Source: Pseudomonas putida (lineage in GTDB: Bacteria > Pseudomonadota > Gammaproteobacteria > Pseudomonadales > Pseudomonadaceae). Taken from it: DNA of 64,000 nucleotides. The position numbers were made by a program, and so were the translations under genes. The notes below the pieces were generated by a model. It was not told the origin of the DNA and did no database searches. It saw nothing but the letters and a program-made list of their open reading frames with translations. Positions 52,823-63,610 of this stretch are shown here, in pieces (the first letter of the stretch is position 1; every line of letters begins with the position of its first letter). The DNA is taken from NCBI RefSeq assembly GCF_028682175.1, contig NZ_JANHKS010000002.1:186001-250000 (forward strand), written 5' to 3'.

Positions 52823-54007
52823 TCAGGCACCCAGGGCATAGCGTCGACAGTGTTCCAGATAACCCTGTTCGTGACTCCCCACCAACTGCACAACGTTCGA
52901 CCACAGCCATGACGGCGCATCCAGCGTCTGGGAGCGGTTGAGTTGCAGATCCCTGATCCAGGCCGCACGGGTGCTCAAATCCATCTGCCTGGCGTGGGCA
53001 TGGCCGACGACGCGGGACAGGTAGCCCGCCGCCTGGATCGCTTCCGTCTGGCTGATCTGATCCAGCTCGAGCTTCATGTCCTGGGGAAGCAGCTCGCGAA
53101 CGAAGAAGCCGTTCTCCATCATGCGAGCGGCAACCATGCGATTACCCAGACCCGGAGACAAATGTCGCGCACCTTCCACCACCCGCCTGGCGTTATCCCG
53201 AGGCATGGAGATGCGTGGCGAACGGGGCGCAGCGGCGGCGACGGCCTGCTTCACGTCCAGCAGGCAGTATTCAAGATCTTCGCCCTCGCCGATCCCGATG
53301 AGCACTGCATACCGCAGCAAGCCCAGCGAGCTGCAGCCTTTGACCCAATAGGCACAGTCCAGCATCTCCACTTTGTCGTGGTGGGAGCGGCCTTTCAACG
53401 AGGTCACCAGCGCGTGAATGTCATGGGTGGCGCACAGCTCACGCAGCGCTGATCGCTCGGCTCTGGACAGGGGCCAGAAATGCTTGCCAAGGGGGAACGT
53501 GGGCTTGGTGTTTTCGATGCGTTCCTGGGCCAGATGCTTCCAGGTACGCCGAACAGCCGTGCGCATCCCGGCCTTCACTTGAGCGGGCCGTGGAGGCTCT
53601 TCCTCGACGCTTTCCTCGAACGCCATCTCGTAGCCGCGCATCATTTCTTCAAGTATGCGCGCGGTGGTGACGCCGGGAAGGTCCGAGCCCCTGGCAGCCG
53701 TGGCCAAAGACAGGCCGAGCCTCACCAGGTCGTGGGCCGGGTTTCCAATGACCGTCTGGTCCAGATCACGGATGTGAATGTCGATGCCGCCCTTCAGATC
53801 GCCCGTGGGGCCAAGATTTCCGGCATGGCAATCGCCGCAGATCCACACTGGCGGGCCGCTGGGGAGACGTCGCCCGGACTGCGTGTGCAGCCAGTCGTAG
53901 AACTGCACCGTACTGCCCCTGACATAGGCATGGGCAGATCGGGCCATCTTGAGATTTCGAAGTTCGTTGAGGGGTTTCAGGCGTGCGGCGGGGCGAGGTG
54001 TTTTCAT
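52823..54007 (-). CDS. DUF2252 family protein
   Basis: A 394-residue protein of the DUF2252 family, which has a protein-kinase-like/aminoglycoside-phosphotransferase-like layout. Conserved pieces are HAYVRGSTVQFYDWL, PVWICGDCHAGNLGP (DxHxxN-type loop) and IDIHIRDLDQTVIGNPAHDL (DxD). Molecular function is not established. The divergent small gene at 54157 may share its promoter. Confidence 0.85.
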   Translation of the reverse strand: MKTPRPAARLKPLNELRNLKMARSAHAYVRGSTVQFYDWLHTQSGRRLPSGPPVWICGDCHAGNLGPTGDLKGGIDIHIRDLDQTVIGNPAHDLVRLGLSLATAARGSDLPGVTTARILEEMMRGYEMAFEESVEEEPPRPAQVKAGMRTAVRRTWKHLAQERIENTKPTFPLGKHFWPLSRAERSALRELCATHDIHALVTSLKGRSHHDKVEMLDCAYWVKGCSSLGLLRYAVLIGIGEGEDLEYCLLDVKQAVAAAAPRSPRISMPRDNARRVVEGARHLSPGLGNRMVAARMMENGFFVRELLPQDMKLELDQISQTEAIQAAGYLSRVVGHAHARQMDLSTRAAWIRDLQLNRSQTLDAPSWLWSNVVQLVGSHEQGYLEHCRRYALGA

Positions 54008-54156
54008 GTGCGGCCTTAAGTCGGGATTACAGCTACGACTCCCGGCACGCGGGAATGTTGCGAAATGTTTCTCCAGTCCGAAAGGGATTTCTTGAACTTA
54101 AAGCTGACCAGCAAGTCAGGTTATTCAACATCCCCTTTCTTACCACGGACGTTGCC

Positions 54157-54399
54157 ATGCACACCTACAGCCTGCAGTACCGATTCAACGATGAACCCCG
54201 CACCCATTCCATCGAACTGCATGAGCCGGAACTCTCTGTCCACGATGCTGCAATGCACCTGTTGGAACTGCATTTCGGCGATGGCGAAAACAGCCTGATG
54301 ATGCCCAATGCAGACGCTACGCCAGCGGAGATCTTGCAACAGGCAGAGCGGGTCGGCCTGACAGACATCAAGGTCGTGGCCCAGGCAGGCGATGCCTAG
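54157..54399 (+). CDS. Small acidic protein, unknown function
   Basis: An 80-residue protein (ATG 54157) with a beta-rich N-terminus (HTYSLQYRFNDEPRTHSIEL) and an acidic C-terminus. No domain recognised. It is upstream of the 102-residue unknown protein by 27 bp and probably co-transcribed. Confidence 0.6.
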   Translation: MHTYSLQYRFNDEPRTHSIELHEPELSVHDAAMHLLELHFGDGENSLMMPNADATPAEILQQAERVGLTDIKVVAQAGDA

Positions 54400-54426
54400 T
54401 TCCCGTTCTGTTGCGAGGTTCGGATC

Positions 54427-54735
54427 ATGAATCCTGTCACGCCCGATGGCCGTTACTTCGTCGTCAAAGGCCGGCTGTGGCGCTGCTCGAACCCTGGGCT
54501 TGATGAGCAGACGCGGCAACGTCTGGTGAACGAGTTGATGGACGCCAGGCGAGCGGTGAAGGCCGCCAAGGCTTCAGATGACCCGGACGAAATGAAGACC
54601 GCCCGCGCATCGGTCCAGACTGCCAAAGTGGCGCTGGGAGAGCGTGGGCCGGTCTGGTGGGATGACGCAGCGCCAGACCTGAACAGGCACATGGTGAAGA
54701 ACACGCCGTACGCGCAGTGGTATCAAGGGTTGTAG
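54427..54735 (+). CDS. Small conserved-looking protein, unknown function
   Basis: A 102-residue protein with GAGG/GGA upstream of its ATG. It begins VTPDGRYFVVKGRLWRCSNP, has a central charged helix (ARRAVKAAKASDDPDEMKTA) and ends WWDDAAPDLNRHMVKNTPYAQWY. I recall this type as a widespread uncharacterised protein in soil bacteria but cannot name a family. It converges with the histidine kinase gene. Confidence 0.7.
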   Translation: MNPVTPDGRYFVVKGRLWRCSNPGLDEQTRQRLVNELMDARRAVKAAKASDDPDEMKTARASVQTAKVALGERGPVWWDDAAPDLNRHMVKNTPYAQWYQGL

Positions 54736-54781
54736 ACCCATGACTCGCCAGGCCAGGCTCAAGTCTCCGGCAGCCGTCCTG

Positions 54782-56332
54782 TCAGAGCTTGAACCTGACC
54801 CGGATCGTGCTCACCTCAACCAGCCTGTCCACGGAAACAGCCGCATTGCCGTAGCCCGAATAGCTTTTCACCAGCCTCATACCCAAGCCGGTACCACTGG
54901 GTTTGGGGTATGACTCCGGAAAGCCGTCGCCCTGATCCGAAACCACGATGAGCGCGTGATCTTTCGCATCCTCCACACGTACGGTGATAGTGCCTTTGCC
55001 GTACTTAAGGGAGTTGGTGATCAGCTCGGAGATGACCAGGCCCAACGGGGCCATCCGTTCAGGAGGCAACGGGAACGCATCAACGTGCAGCACGATCTCC
55101 CTTTCCCCAAACGCCTTGCCAATGTCACATAGCAAAGCTTGCAGATATTCCGCTGCGCTCACGCTTTGTACATCGGCACTCTGGTAAAGCCGTTCATGCA
55201 CAGTCGCGATTGTCACCACCCGCCCAGCCGCTGTCTGAAGCTGGATTTTCACCGCCTCCTCCACGGCCAGGTTGGCCTGAAGCAACAACAGAGTATTAAC
55301 CAGATGCAGGCTGTTCTTCACCCGATGATGAATCTCCTCCAGATGGAGGTCGCTTTTCGTCAGTTTGTTGTGCTGCTGCTCGATCAGGGAGGCCAGTTCT
55401 GCTTCATGGTTTCGCCGCTCGGTGATGTCTCGCGAGACGGCGATGATCTTTTCGATTTCGCCAGACTGCCCGAAAATCGGGGCGGCGGTGACGTCCCACC
55501 ACTTGGGCTGTCCTTTTGCCGTCGGGCAGTACGACTCAAAACGCACGGACTCTCCCGCCGATACACGCTGAACCGCATCGCTGACGGTATGCTGAGACTC
55601 CTCCGGCCAGAGATCCACCCAAGGCTGGCCGTAGATCCGATCGAAGCTGTCGATCTCCATCTGGCACAAGCCTGTCTCGTTGAAGAATTCGATCTCACCT
55701 CGCGCCGACAGGATCTTCACGCAGTCGGGACTGGCGTTGAGAATGCTCTCGGAATAGAGATGGTGCCCCTGCGCCTCTTCATTGGCCGCCATCCGATCGA
55801 CCGCCATCGAGATGACGTTGGCGATCCCCTCCATGAACACAAGATCGGTCTCGATGAAGTCGTCACCGTCGGGACTGTCCGCTTCCAAAACTCCGTAAGG
55901 ACCTGAAGTACCGCGGATCGGGACGTTGATGGCCCGTTCGATCCCGTATTTCTTGAGCAAGGACGGCGTTCTGAACCTGTGTTCCAGGCCTAGATGGTTG
56001 GATATCACCGGGCGGTCAGTCGCAAAAGCGTAGCCCGCCGGGCTTGCTTCATCTGCACCCACGCGCGCAGATCCGATATCGGACTCATCCCAACCCACCC
56101 CGTGGGCCAACAGGAAATCCCCGTCCTCAGGAACCAGCTTCAGGATCTTGGCAAAGCGCGTGTTCATGCCACGAGCAACGGTGGAACAGGCACGGGTCAG
56201 CAAATCGTCAAGATCGGCGGCCTTGAGCGACTTGACTCCGAACTCGACAACCAATTCATGTTGCTTGCGCAGTCGGGTATGAGAGAGCTGTAACGCCGCG
56301 CGAACCGTCTCGTCAGCTGACATGTCTTGCAT
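54782..56332 (-). CDS. GAF-PAS sensor histidine kinase, HisKA_2 type
   Basis: A 516-residue soluble kinase: GAF domain (about 30-185), PAS domain (about 195-315, ending SRDITERRNHE), HisKA_2 dimerisation domain with LHLEEIHHRVKNSLHLVNTL (phospho-acceptor H336) and an ATPase domain (about 400-510; ELITNSLKYG, DQGDGFP, GLGMRLVKSY). No membrane segment, so it senses cytoplasmic cues, possibly light or redox through GAF. A stand-alone receiver is encoded 227 bp upstream on the same strand and is its likely partner. The 227-bp gap holds a GGGTTC/GAACCC hairpin (56522-56536). Confidence 0.92.
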   Translation of the reverse strand: MQDMSADETVRAALQLSHTRLRKQHELVVEFGVKSLKAADLDDLLTRACSTVARGMNTRFAKILKLVPEDGDFLLAHGVGWDESDIGSARVGADEASPAGYAFATDRPVISNHLGLEHRFRTPSLLKKYGIERAINVPIRGTSGPYGVLEADSPDGDDFIETDLVFMEGIANVISMAVDRMAANEEAQGHHLYSESILNASPDCVKILSARGEIEFFNETGLCQMEIDSFDRIYGQPWVDLWPEESQHTVSDAVQRVSAGESVRFESYCPTAKGQPKWWDVTAAPIFGQSGEIEKIIAVSRDITERRNHEAELASLIEQQHNKLTKSDLHLEEIHHRVKNSLHLVNTLLLLQANLAVEEAVKIQLQTAAGRVVTIATVHERLYQSADVQSVSAAEYLQALLCDIGKAFGEREIVLHVDAFPLPPERMAPLGLVISELITNSLKYGKGTITVRVEDAKDHALIVVSDQGDGFPESYPKPSGTGLGMRLVKSYSGYGNAAVSVDRLVEVSTIRVRFKL

Positions 56333-56559
56333 GGAAAGGTCCAGGGTACAAACGTTTGTGAGGGTGGCACCGGCGAAATCAATACGTTGTGCGATGAAAC
56401 AGGCGCAGCATTGAGTTCTGAGGCGATAAGATCGACTTCAATCTACACAGGTGCCACTACAACGAATAGTGGTCGCGTCATGGTGTTTACGAACGTCTTC
56501 ACGATGTGCCAAACCCGGGCGGGGTTCTTTGAACCCTAACCGGTAGCTCAGCCACAGGG

Positions 56560-56964
56560 TCAAGGAGTGCTGAAGCCCGACATCAGGCCACTGGCAGTAT
56601 TCACCATGAGGTCAATGCTCCAGGGCTTCTGCAGGAACGCCACGCCAGGCGGCAGATCCTTACCTACCTCGCTTCCATAGCCAGTGGTGACGATTACGGG
56701 CATCTCGGGCCAGCGCTGACGGACCATGCAAGCAAGCTCCCGGCCATCCAGTTGTCCAGGGAGTGTGTAGTCGGTCACTAGCAACGCGCACACAGTCCTG
56801 GATTGCATCAGATGGATCAGCGCATCATCGGCCGTCAGGAATGCCTCACAATCGGCACCCAGATCCATGAACATATCGACGAGAATGCTTTGCATCAGCG
56901 CGTCGTCTTCCACGATCACCACCTTACCGGTGATTGGCTCGTAACCCGTTGCATCAGAAATCAT
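56560..56964 (-). CDS. Stand-alone response-regulator receiver protein
   Basis: A 134-residue receiver domain with E19-D20-D21, phospho-acceptor D65 (LLVTDYTLPG), T94 and K113 (FLQKPW). There is no output domain. Single-domain receivers commonly shuttle phosphate or act by protein binding. It lies upstream of the HisKA_2 kinase and is divergent from the hybrid kinase. Confidence 0.9.
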   Translation of the reverse strand: MISDATGYEPITGKVVIVEDDALMQSILVDMFMDLGADCEAFLTADDALIHLMQSRTVCALLVTDYTLPGQLDGRELACMVRQRWPEMPVIVTTGYGSEVGKDLPPGVAFLQKPWSIDLMVNTASGLMSGFSTP

Positions 56965-57304
56965 CGTAATCCTGCTGTTATGATCTGCCCGTTATGCGCA
57001 TTGCCATCAGACCTCGAGGTTCGTCGGAAATTGCTCGCACGGCGAACAATAGTTTCGCGAGAATTGTCGGCATAGAGGTTAATGACGTCAAACAGCCGGT
57101 CGTAAGTTCCATGGAACGACTTGAGCCCCAAATGCTCAAATGGCCTAGCGAGCTGTCACTTGGCCACCCTCGCCTCGACTTCCAAACCTTTACGTGACAC
57201 GGGTCCGGATCTGCGGGCTTCGGCGTCAGTGTTGCAGATTGTTCCAGCCACAAGCGCTGATGCCCTGGTTCAGCGTAAATTGTCCCCATCCCGAGAGTTC
57301 TACC

Positions 57305-59776
57305 GTGTTCGAAGATTCTGGCGCGAAGCCTTCCATCGACTCAGGTCTGATCGGGGGCATCTACTCCCCTGCCGCTCTGGTAGAGCGGGAGAGAAAAGTT
57401 CTCGGCCAGATTGCTGCAGGCATTCCCCTCGCTGACGTCCTGAGTGAGCTGCTACTTGCCGTGGAAGCGCAGAGCACCAACATGATGGCCTCGGTTCTCT
57501 TTCTCAGCGAAGACGGGCAGTACATGCTGCACGGGGCCGCGCCGAGTCTGCCGGCGGTGTACAACGAAGCCATCCATGGCATTGCGATCGGTGAAGGGAT
57601 CGGGTCTTGCGGTACCGCAGCGGCACGCGGCACTCCGGTGTATGTGAATGACATCGCCTGCGATCCGCTCTGGGAAGGTTACGCGGAGCTCGCCCTGTGC
57701 CACGGCCTGCGCTCCTGCTGGTCGATGCCGATCAAGGCGGCAGATGGCACCGTGCTTGGCACCTTTGCCGTCTACTACGTTGAACCCCGCGCGCCCACGG
57801 CAGGTGATATCGAAGCCATCTCGGTAATTGCTCAAACCGCCGCGCTCGCTATCGAAAGACACCGCTCAGACCAGAGGCTGCGCCGCAGCCAGGAAGCCCT
57901 GTGGGAACTCAACACCACCCTTGAGAGCAAGGTCAATGAACGCGCCACGGAGCGTAGCCGGACCTGGTTGCTGAGCCCTGATCTTCTGTCAGTGATCGGC
58001 GCTGACGCAAGGATTGAAGCAGCCAACCCCGCCTGGACAATCGTGTTGGGGTGGTCGCCGGAAGAGCTCCAGACGGACCTTTTCTCGCTCGTACACCCGG
58101 ACGACCTGCCCGCGACGCGAGGCATTCTGTCTGCAGCGGCCAATGGACGCCCAGTCTCACGGTTTCAAAACCGCTACCGGCACCGCGACGGAGGTTACCG
58201 CTGGCTGGCATGGGTCGCCGTGCTGGAAGACGGCAAGATCTATTGCACTGCGCGGGACATCACCGCAGAGCGCGAACAGGCAGCCGCCCTGGCCACGCGC
58301 ACCAGAGAGCGGGACCGCGCCTGGGGCCTCTCGCAGGAGCTTCTGGTGATCGCCTCCCCCGAAGGCAAGCTGGTGGCGGTCAACGCGCGCTGGAGCGAAC
58401 AACTGGGATGGTCGGAGCAGGAACTGCTCGGCGCCAATTTCGCCGACTACACCCATCCCGAGGACCTGGTGGCAACCATTGCAGCCTTCCAGGGTATCTT
58501 CCACGCCCCGCTCACCGTGCCCTATGAATACCGGCTGCGGCACAAGGACGGATCTTACAAATGGTTCAGCTGGACAGGCACCTTTGAAGACGGGCTCGTC
58601 TATGCAGCCGGCCGCCACGTGACGACAGAGCGCGAGCAGGCAGAGGCGTTGCGCCAATCGCAGAAGATGGAGGCGGTAGGCCAATTGACGGGAGGCGTCG
58701 CCCACGACTTCAACAACCTGCTGACGGTTATCCGGTCTTCAACCGACCTTCTGATGCGGCCTGCCCTCACGGATGAACGACGGCTCAGGTACGTCACGGC
58801 CATCTCGGAAACGGTGGATCGCGCCGCAAGGCTCACCGGACAGTTGCTGGCCTTCGCCCGCAGACAAGCCCTGCAACCCGAAGTATTCAGTGTCTGCGAC
58901 AACGTGCGGGCCATCAGCAGCATGATGGGGACGTTGACTGGCTCACGCATCGATACCCTGATCGAGCTGTCTGATTCGCCCTGCTTTGTCGATGCCGACC
59001 CCAACCAGTTCGATACCGCGCTGGTGAACATGGTCGCCAATGCACGGGATGCGATGCTGGGAGAAGGCAAACTTTCGATAGCCGTCCGGGCTGTGGAATC
59101 GATGCCCTCGGTCAGGCTTCACCCTGCGCTGGAAGGGCCGTTTGTGGCGGTGTCCATCAGCGACACGGGTTCGGGCATTCCGGTCACGCACCTGGAACAG
59201 ATCTTCGAGCCTTTCTACACCACCAAAGGGGTGGGTGAAGGCACAGGCCTGGGCCTGAGCCAGGTGTTCGGCTTTGCCAAGCAGTCTGGCGGCGAAATCG
59301 CCGTGGCCAGCGATGTGGGCCATGGCACCACATTCACCCTGTACCTTCCTCGAGTCGCTGCGCAGCACCCCGCCCCGCAACCCCCGGAATCTCCCGTAGC
59401 CCTTGAAGAGGGCCATGGCACCTCTGTGCTGGTGGTGGAGGACAACCCTGATGTCGGCACCTTTGCCGTTCAGGCCCTCTCTGAGCTTGGGTATCGGCCA
59501 GTCCTCGCTGCCACCGCGCTTGCGGCGCTGGATGAGCTGAAAGCCGGAGCAGACCGGTTTGATGTGGTGTTCTCGGACGTCGTCATGCCGGGCATGAGCG
59601 GCATCGAACTGGCCCATGAACTTCGCAAACACTACCCCGGCCTGCCGGTGGTGCTGACATCCGGCTACAGCCACGTGCTTGCTCAGAACGGGTCAGCCGG
59701 CTTCGAGCTTCTGCACAAGCCGTATTCGATCGATCAGCTGTCTCGCGTGTTATTGAAGGCGGCCGCCAAAAGGTAG
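57305..59776 (+). CDS. GAF-PAS-PAS hybrid sensor histidine kinase with receiver
   Basis: About 823 residues from the GTG at 57305; ATG 57260 and 57194 are in-frame alternatives, and none has a strong ribosome site. Domains: GAF (about 20-180), coiled segment, two PAS domains (about 215-330 and 340-450, each ending in TAEREQA or TTEREQA), HisKA with [16 protein letters not shown] (phospho-acceptor His), HATPase (DTGSGIP, GTGLGLS) and a receiver ([29 protein letters not shown]). It is a cytoplasmic hybrid kinase of the FixL-like bacterial type. The 340 bp upstream (56965-57304) contain the divergent promoters and a GTTCCATGGAAC palindrome at 57106-57117. Confidence 0.88.
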   Translation: MFEDSGAKPSIDSGLIGGIYSPAALVERERKVLGQIAAGIPLADVLSELLLAVEAQSTNMMASVLFLSEDGQYMLHGAAPSLPAVYNEAIHGIAIGEGIGSCGTAAARGTPVYVNDIACDPLWEGYAELALCHGLRSCWSMPIKAADGTVLGTFAVYYVEPRAPTAGDIEAISVIAQTAALAIERHRSDQRLRRSQEALWELNTTLESKVNERATERSRTWLLSPDLLSVIGADARIEAANPAWTIVLGWSPEELQTDLFSLVHPDDLPATRGILSAAANGRPVSRFQNRYRHRDGGYRWLAWVAVLEDGKIYCTARDITAEREQAAALATRTRERDRAWGLSQELLVIASPEGKLVAVNARWSEQLGWSEQELLGANFADYTHPEDLVATIAAFQGIFHAPLTVPYEYRLRHKDGSYKWFSWTGTFEDGLVYAAGRHVTTEREQAEALRQSQKMEAVGQLTGGVAHDFNNLLTVIRSSTDLLMRPALTDERRLRYVTAISETVDRAARLTGQLLAFARRQALQPEVFSVCDNVRAISSMMGTLTGSRIDTLIELSDSPCFVDADPNQFDTALVNMVANARDAMLGEGKLSIAVRAVESMPSVRLHPALEGPFVAVSISDTGSGIPVTHLEQIFEPFYTTKGVGEGTGLGLSQVFGFAKQSGGEIAVASDVGHGTTFTLYLPRVAAQHPAPQPPESPVALEEGHGTSVLVVEDNPDVGTFAVQALSELGYRPVLAATALAALDELKAGADRFDVVFSDVVMPGMSGIELAHELRKHYPGLPVVLTSGYSHVLAQNGSAGFELLHKPYSIDQLSRVLLKAAAKR

Positions 59777-59917
59777 AGTGCCGGGTTCAGTTCTGATCGG
59801 GTTCCTGATCGGAAAGCAGAAAGACTGAACGTTTTGCCATTGCGGCCCATCGGACATTAGGACTCAAGTTGGCGCAAACGCCATCAGATCCTTCAATGAT
59901 TCGCAGGAGAATGCGTA

Positions 59918-60817
59918 ATGGCGACCGAAAACCAATTCACGATGCAAAACCCACTGACCCAATACCCACAACCTGAATTCCCCAGGCAACCCCAGACCCC
60001 GCCAGGCACGGTGCATGAAATGCAGCCCGCCGCGGACCATGGCGAAACCAGTTACAAAGGGTTTGGCAGGCTGGCAGGTCGCAAAGCGCTGATCACCGGG
60101 GCAGACTCCGGCATAGGCCGCGCGGCCGCTATTGCCTACGCCCGGGAAGGCGCCGACATCGCCCTCAACTACTTGCCGGAAGAAGAAGCTGACGCCCGGG
60201 AAGTGGTCGCTCTGATCGAAGCCGAAGGACGCAAGGCGGTGTGCATCCCGGGTGACCTGAAAAGTGAAGCGTTCTGCAAAGAGTTGGTCAGCAAAGCATC
60301 GGAAGGCCTGGGCGGCCTGGACATCCTGGTCAACGTGGCCGGCAAGCAGATCGCGCAGAAATCCATCGCCGATCTCACCACTGAACAGTTCGATGAAACA
60401 TTCAAGACCAACGTCTACGCCCTGTTCTGGATCTGCAAGGCTGCCCTGCCCTTGCTCAAGCCTGGCGCGACCATCATCAACACGGCATCGATTCAGGCCT
60501 ATCAGCCCTCGGAAACGCTGCTGGACTACGCCCCGACCAAATCAGCCATCGTCGCCTTCACCAAGGCGCTGGCAAAACAGGTCATCAGCCAGGGCATTCG
60601 CGTCAATGCGGTAGCGCCCGGCCCGTTCTGGACGCCGTTGCAACCCAGTGGCGGCCAGCCTCAAGAGAAGATTCCCACATTTGGCTCCGAGACGCCTATG
60701 GGCCGTCCGGGTCAGCCCGCCGAATGCGCCCCGATCTACGTGCTGCTGGCCAACCAGGAGTCGAGCTACATCACTGGCGAAGTGTTCGGCGTAACCGGCG
60801 GTAACCCACTTCCATGA
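59918..60817 (+). CDS. General-stress short-chain dehydrogenase (YghA/YdaD-like)
   Basis: A 299-residue SDR with a 50-residue N-terminal extension rich in Pro and Gln, typical of YghA-like proteins. The NAD(P) motif is T60GADSGIG67, the catalytic residues are S191, Y204 and K208 (YAPTK), and NVAG is at 139-142. AGGAG precedes the ATG. Its stop overlaps the start of the GH15 gene by 4 nt (ATGA), showing coupling. Confidence 0.92.
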   Translation: MATENQFTMQNPLTQYPQPEFPRQPQTPPGTVHEMQPAADHGETSYKGFGRLAGRKALITGADSGIGRAAAIAYAREGADIALNYLPEEEADAREVVALIEAEGRKAVCIPGDLKSEAFCKELVSKASEGLGGLDILVNVAGKQIAQKSIADLTTEQFDETFKTNVYALFWICKAALPLLKPGATIINTASIQAYQPSETLLDYAPTKSAIVAFTKALAKQVISQGIRVNAVAPGPFWTPLQPSGGQPQEKIPTFGSETPMGRPGQPAECAPIYVLLANQESSYITGEVFGVTGGNPLP

Positions 60818-62607
60818 GTGTCCAGCGCACCATCTCGCCCCGTGAGAATGGCTACGTACCTCTAGACCAGTACATTGCCCTGGGTGACGGTCGATCCGTC
60901 GCCCTGTCGGCAACCGATGGCTCCATTGACTGGTGGTGCGCGCCCAACATGGACTCGCCACCGCTGTTTGACCGGGTGTTGAGTGCCGACAAGGGCGGCT
61001 TTTTCAGCCTGACGCCGCGCGAGGCCTTCACCATCGAGCGTGATTATCTGCCCGACAGCAACGTTGCCTGCACGACCTTCACCACGGCTTCAGGAAGTGT
61101 GCGTCTGACGGAGTCGCTCAACAGCGGCAATGCCGGGCGCTTGCCCTGGAGTGAATTGGCGCGGCGCCTGGAGGGCGTCGAAGGCGAAGTCGGGTTTGAT
61201 CTGGTGTTCAAGCCAGGCACCCGTGCCGACACTGCAAGTCCCTGGATTCAGGACACTCAGCACGGCAAGGTATTTCACATCGCTACCTTGATGGTGATGC
61301 TACGCACCAGCCCCGAGGTTGAGATCACCGAGTACACCGATCGCCTGGTGAGGGCACGCTTCACGGTCGGCGCCGGGCGGCGGGTGACGCTGGCTCTGCT
61401 CGCCTCTGAGGATGAGCCGTTCGCGGTCCCCACTCTGGAGCAGATCGACGCCCGGATCGATTTGAGCGACGGCGCCTGGCGCGACTGGACCAAAACGCTG
61501 GACTTCACCGGCGCCTACGCCACCGAGGTGCGACGCTCAGCCCTTGCGCTGAAGCTGCTGCTCTACTCCCCAAGCGGCGCTATCGCCGCCGCCGCAACCA
61601 GCTCGCTACCGGAAAAAATCGGCTCCGACCGTAACTACGATTACCGCTATGCCTGGGTGCGCGATGCGGCGTACACGATCAAGGCCCTGCTGCGGGTCGG
61701 CGCGCTGCAGGAGGCCAAGGCTGCATTCGCCTGGCTCATCGGGGTGATTCGCAAGCACGGGCCACGCATGCATGTGTGTTACACCCTCGACGGTGATCGA
61801 GTGGACGACGTTCAGGAAATTCCTCTGTCAGGCTACATGGACAGCCGCCCTGTCGTGATCGGCAACTCGGCGTACGATCAACTGCAACTGAGCCTGTATG
61901 GAGACATTCTCGAAACCGCTTCGCTGTTCGTCGCCAAAGGTCATCTGCTCGACGAGGGCACGGCGCAATTGCTGCACAGCCTTGCCGACCAGTGCGCAGA
62001 TGAATGGCAGACGCCCGACGCAGGCATCTGGGAGTTGCCGGAACAACGCCATTACACCATCTCGAAGATCGGCTGCTGGGTGGCCCTGGACCGCGCAAGC
62101 AAACTGGCCGACGCTGGGCAGATTCCCGACGGCAAAGCCCAGCGCTGGGCCAGGGAGCGCGACAGGATTCGCGACTGGATCGACGAGCACTGCTGGTCCG
62201 AGCGCAAGCAGTCCTACACCATGTATGCCAATACCGACCGCCTCGATGCGTCCGTGCTGCTGGCTGCGCGGTTTGGATTCGAACGCGTGGACCGGGTCAT
62301 CCTCACCCGCGAAGCAGTCGCCCGGGAATTGTCGCGGGGCCCGTTGATCTTTCGCTACACCGGCGCCGAAGGAAAGGAAGGGTGTTTTCTCGCCTGCTCG
62401 TTCTGGCTGGTGGAAGCCTACGCGTTGCTGGGCCAGCGAGAACAAGGCCAGCACATACTCGAGGCATTGTTGAAACGGATCACGCCCAGCCATGGCGTGA
62501 TGGCGGAAATGCTCGACCCCGATTCCAACCTGCCCCTTGGGAATTTCCCCCAGGGGCTCAGCCATTTGACACTGATACACGCAGCCCTGGCGTGCAACGG
62601 CGAATGA
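60814..62607 (+). CDS. Glycoside hydrolase family 15 protein (glucoamylase/trehalase-like)
   Basis: A 597-residue cytoplasmic protein with an N-terminal beta-sandwich (about 10-210; [29 protein letters not shown]) and an (alpha/alpha)6 catalytic domain. [16 protein letters not shown] holds the substrate-binding Wx[10 protein letters not shown] holds a probable catalytic glutamate. Such bacterial GH15 proteins act on alpha-glucans or trehalose. Coupling to a stress SDR suggests a role in osmotic or desiccation physiology. Confidence 0.9.
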   Translation: MSVQRTISPRENGYVPLDQYIALGDGRSVALSATDGSIDWWCAPNMDSPPLFDRVLSADKGGFFSLTPREAFTIERDYLPDSNVACTTFTTASGSVRLTESLNSGNAGRLPWSELARRLEGVEGEVGFDLVFKPGTRADTASPWIQDTQHGKVFHIATLMVMLRTSPEVEITEYTDRLVRARFTVGAGRRVTLALLASEDEPFAVPTLEQIDARIDLSDGAWRDWTKTLDFTGAYATEVRRSALALKLLLYSPSGAIAAAATSSLPEKIGSDRNYDYRYAWVRDAAYTIKALLRVGALQEAKAAFAWLIGVIRKHGPRMHVCYTLDGDRVDDVQEIPLSGYMDSRPVVIGNSAYDQLQLSLYGDILETASLFVAKGHLLDEGTAQLLHSLADQCADEWQTPDAGIWELPEQRHYTISKIGCWVALDRASKLADAGQIPDGKAQRWARERDRIRDWIDEHCWSERKQSYTMYANTDRLDASVLLAARFGFERVDRVILTREAVARELSRGPLIFRYTGAEGKEGCFLACSFWLVEAYALLGQREQGQHILEALLKRITPSHGVMAEMLDPDSNLPLGNFPQGLSHLTLIHAALACNGE

Positions 62608-62728
62608 CCTAGACAGCCTCGCCGATTCCCGCCGTTGTCTGGCAAGACTCACGCCGGCGATAAATCGCGAACTCCGTCACTCGCAAACCCTCAGATAAAT
62701 AGGCTCGGACCAGTCGAAGGTGCGCAGA

Positions 62729-63559
62729 GTGGAAAACCTGAAGATCGCCACGTTCAACGTCAACGGCATCGGCGCCCGCCTGCCCAATCTGTTGCAGTGG
62801 CTGGACCGCGAGCAGCCTGACATCGTCTGTTTGCAGGAGCTCAAGGCACCCGACAAGGCGTTCCCGGCCAGCGACCTCGAAGCCGCAGGCTACGGCTCTG
62901 TGCACCTGGGCCAGACCTCGTGGAACGGCGTGGCCATCCTGGCCCGTGACTCCGAACCCCTGCTGATCCAGAAGGGCTTGCCAGGCGAGGAGGCGGATAC
63001 CCAGGCGCGCTACATCGAGGCAGCGGCCCACGGCGTGATTGTCGCCTGCCTGTACCTGCCCAACGGCAACCCTCAGCCCGGGCCAAAATTCGACTACAAG
63101 CTGCGCTGGTTCGAACACCTGATCGAGCACGCGAAATCATTGCACGCCAGTGAACACCCTGTCGTGCTGGCCGGGGACTTCAACGTGGTGCCGACGGACG
63201 AAGACATCTACAACCCGCGCTCCTGGCTCAAGGACGCCCTGCTCCAGCCCGAGAGCCGGGAATGCTACAGCCGCCTGCTGGCTCAAGGCTGGATCGACTC
63301 GGTGCGGCACCTGTATCCGGACGAACGCGTCTACACCTTCTGGGATTACTTCCGTCAGCACTGGCAGAAAAACTCCGGCCTGCGCATCGACCACCTCCTG
63401 CTCAATCCAGCCCTGGCGCCTCGTCTGCAGGATGCCGGTGTCGACGCCTGGGTCCGCGGCGAAGAGCATCCAAGCGATCACGCGCCGACCTGGATTCGTC
63501 TCAGGGCTGCTGAAAACAAGCCTGCGAAGAAGACCCGCAAGAAGAGTGGATCCGTTTGA
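62729..63559 (+). CDS. xth: Exodeoxyribonuclease III / AP endonuclease
   Basis: A 276-residue EEP-family nuclease from the GTG at 62729 (AAGG 8 nt upstream; a GTG at 62720 is also in frame). Motifs: KIATFNVNGIGARL (Mg-binding Asn), CLQELK (catalytic Glu), GDFNVVPTDEDIYNP (Asp, Asn), LRIDHLLL and EHPSDHAP (catalytic Asp-His). The tail after 262 is basic (KPAKKTRKKSG). It repairs abasic sites in DNA. Confidence 0.93.
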   Translation: MENLKIATFNVNGIGARLPNLLQWLDREQPDIVCLQELKAPDKAFPASDLEAAGYGSVHLGQTSWNGVAILARDSEPLLIQKGLPGEEADTQARYIEAAAHGVIVACLYLPNGNPQPGPKFDYKLRWFEHLIEHAKSLHASEHPVVLAGDFNVVPTDEDIYNPRSWLKDALLQPESRECYSRLLAQGWIDSVRHLYPDERVYTFWDYFRQHWQKNSGLRIDHLLLNPALAPRLQDAGVDAWVRGEEHPSDHAPTWIRLRAAENKPAKKTRKKSGSV

Positions 63560-63610
63560 ACTTTGGCAGTCTCGCATCGCTCAACTAGCAAACATCCACG
63601 AGTAACCGTC

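Noticed and set aside
56994..57197. A 67-codon frame between the receiver and hybrid kinase genes
   Set aside because: No ribosome site and no recognisable sequence; it spans the divergent promoter region and a palindrome.
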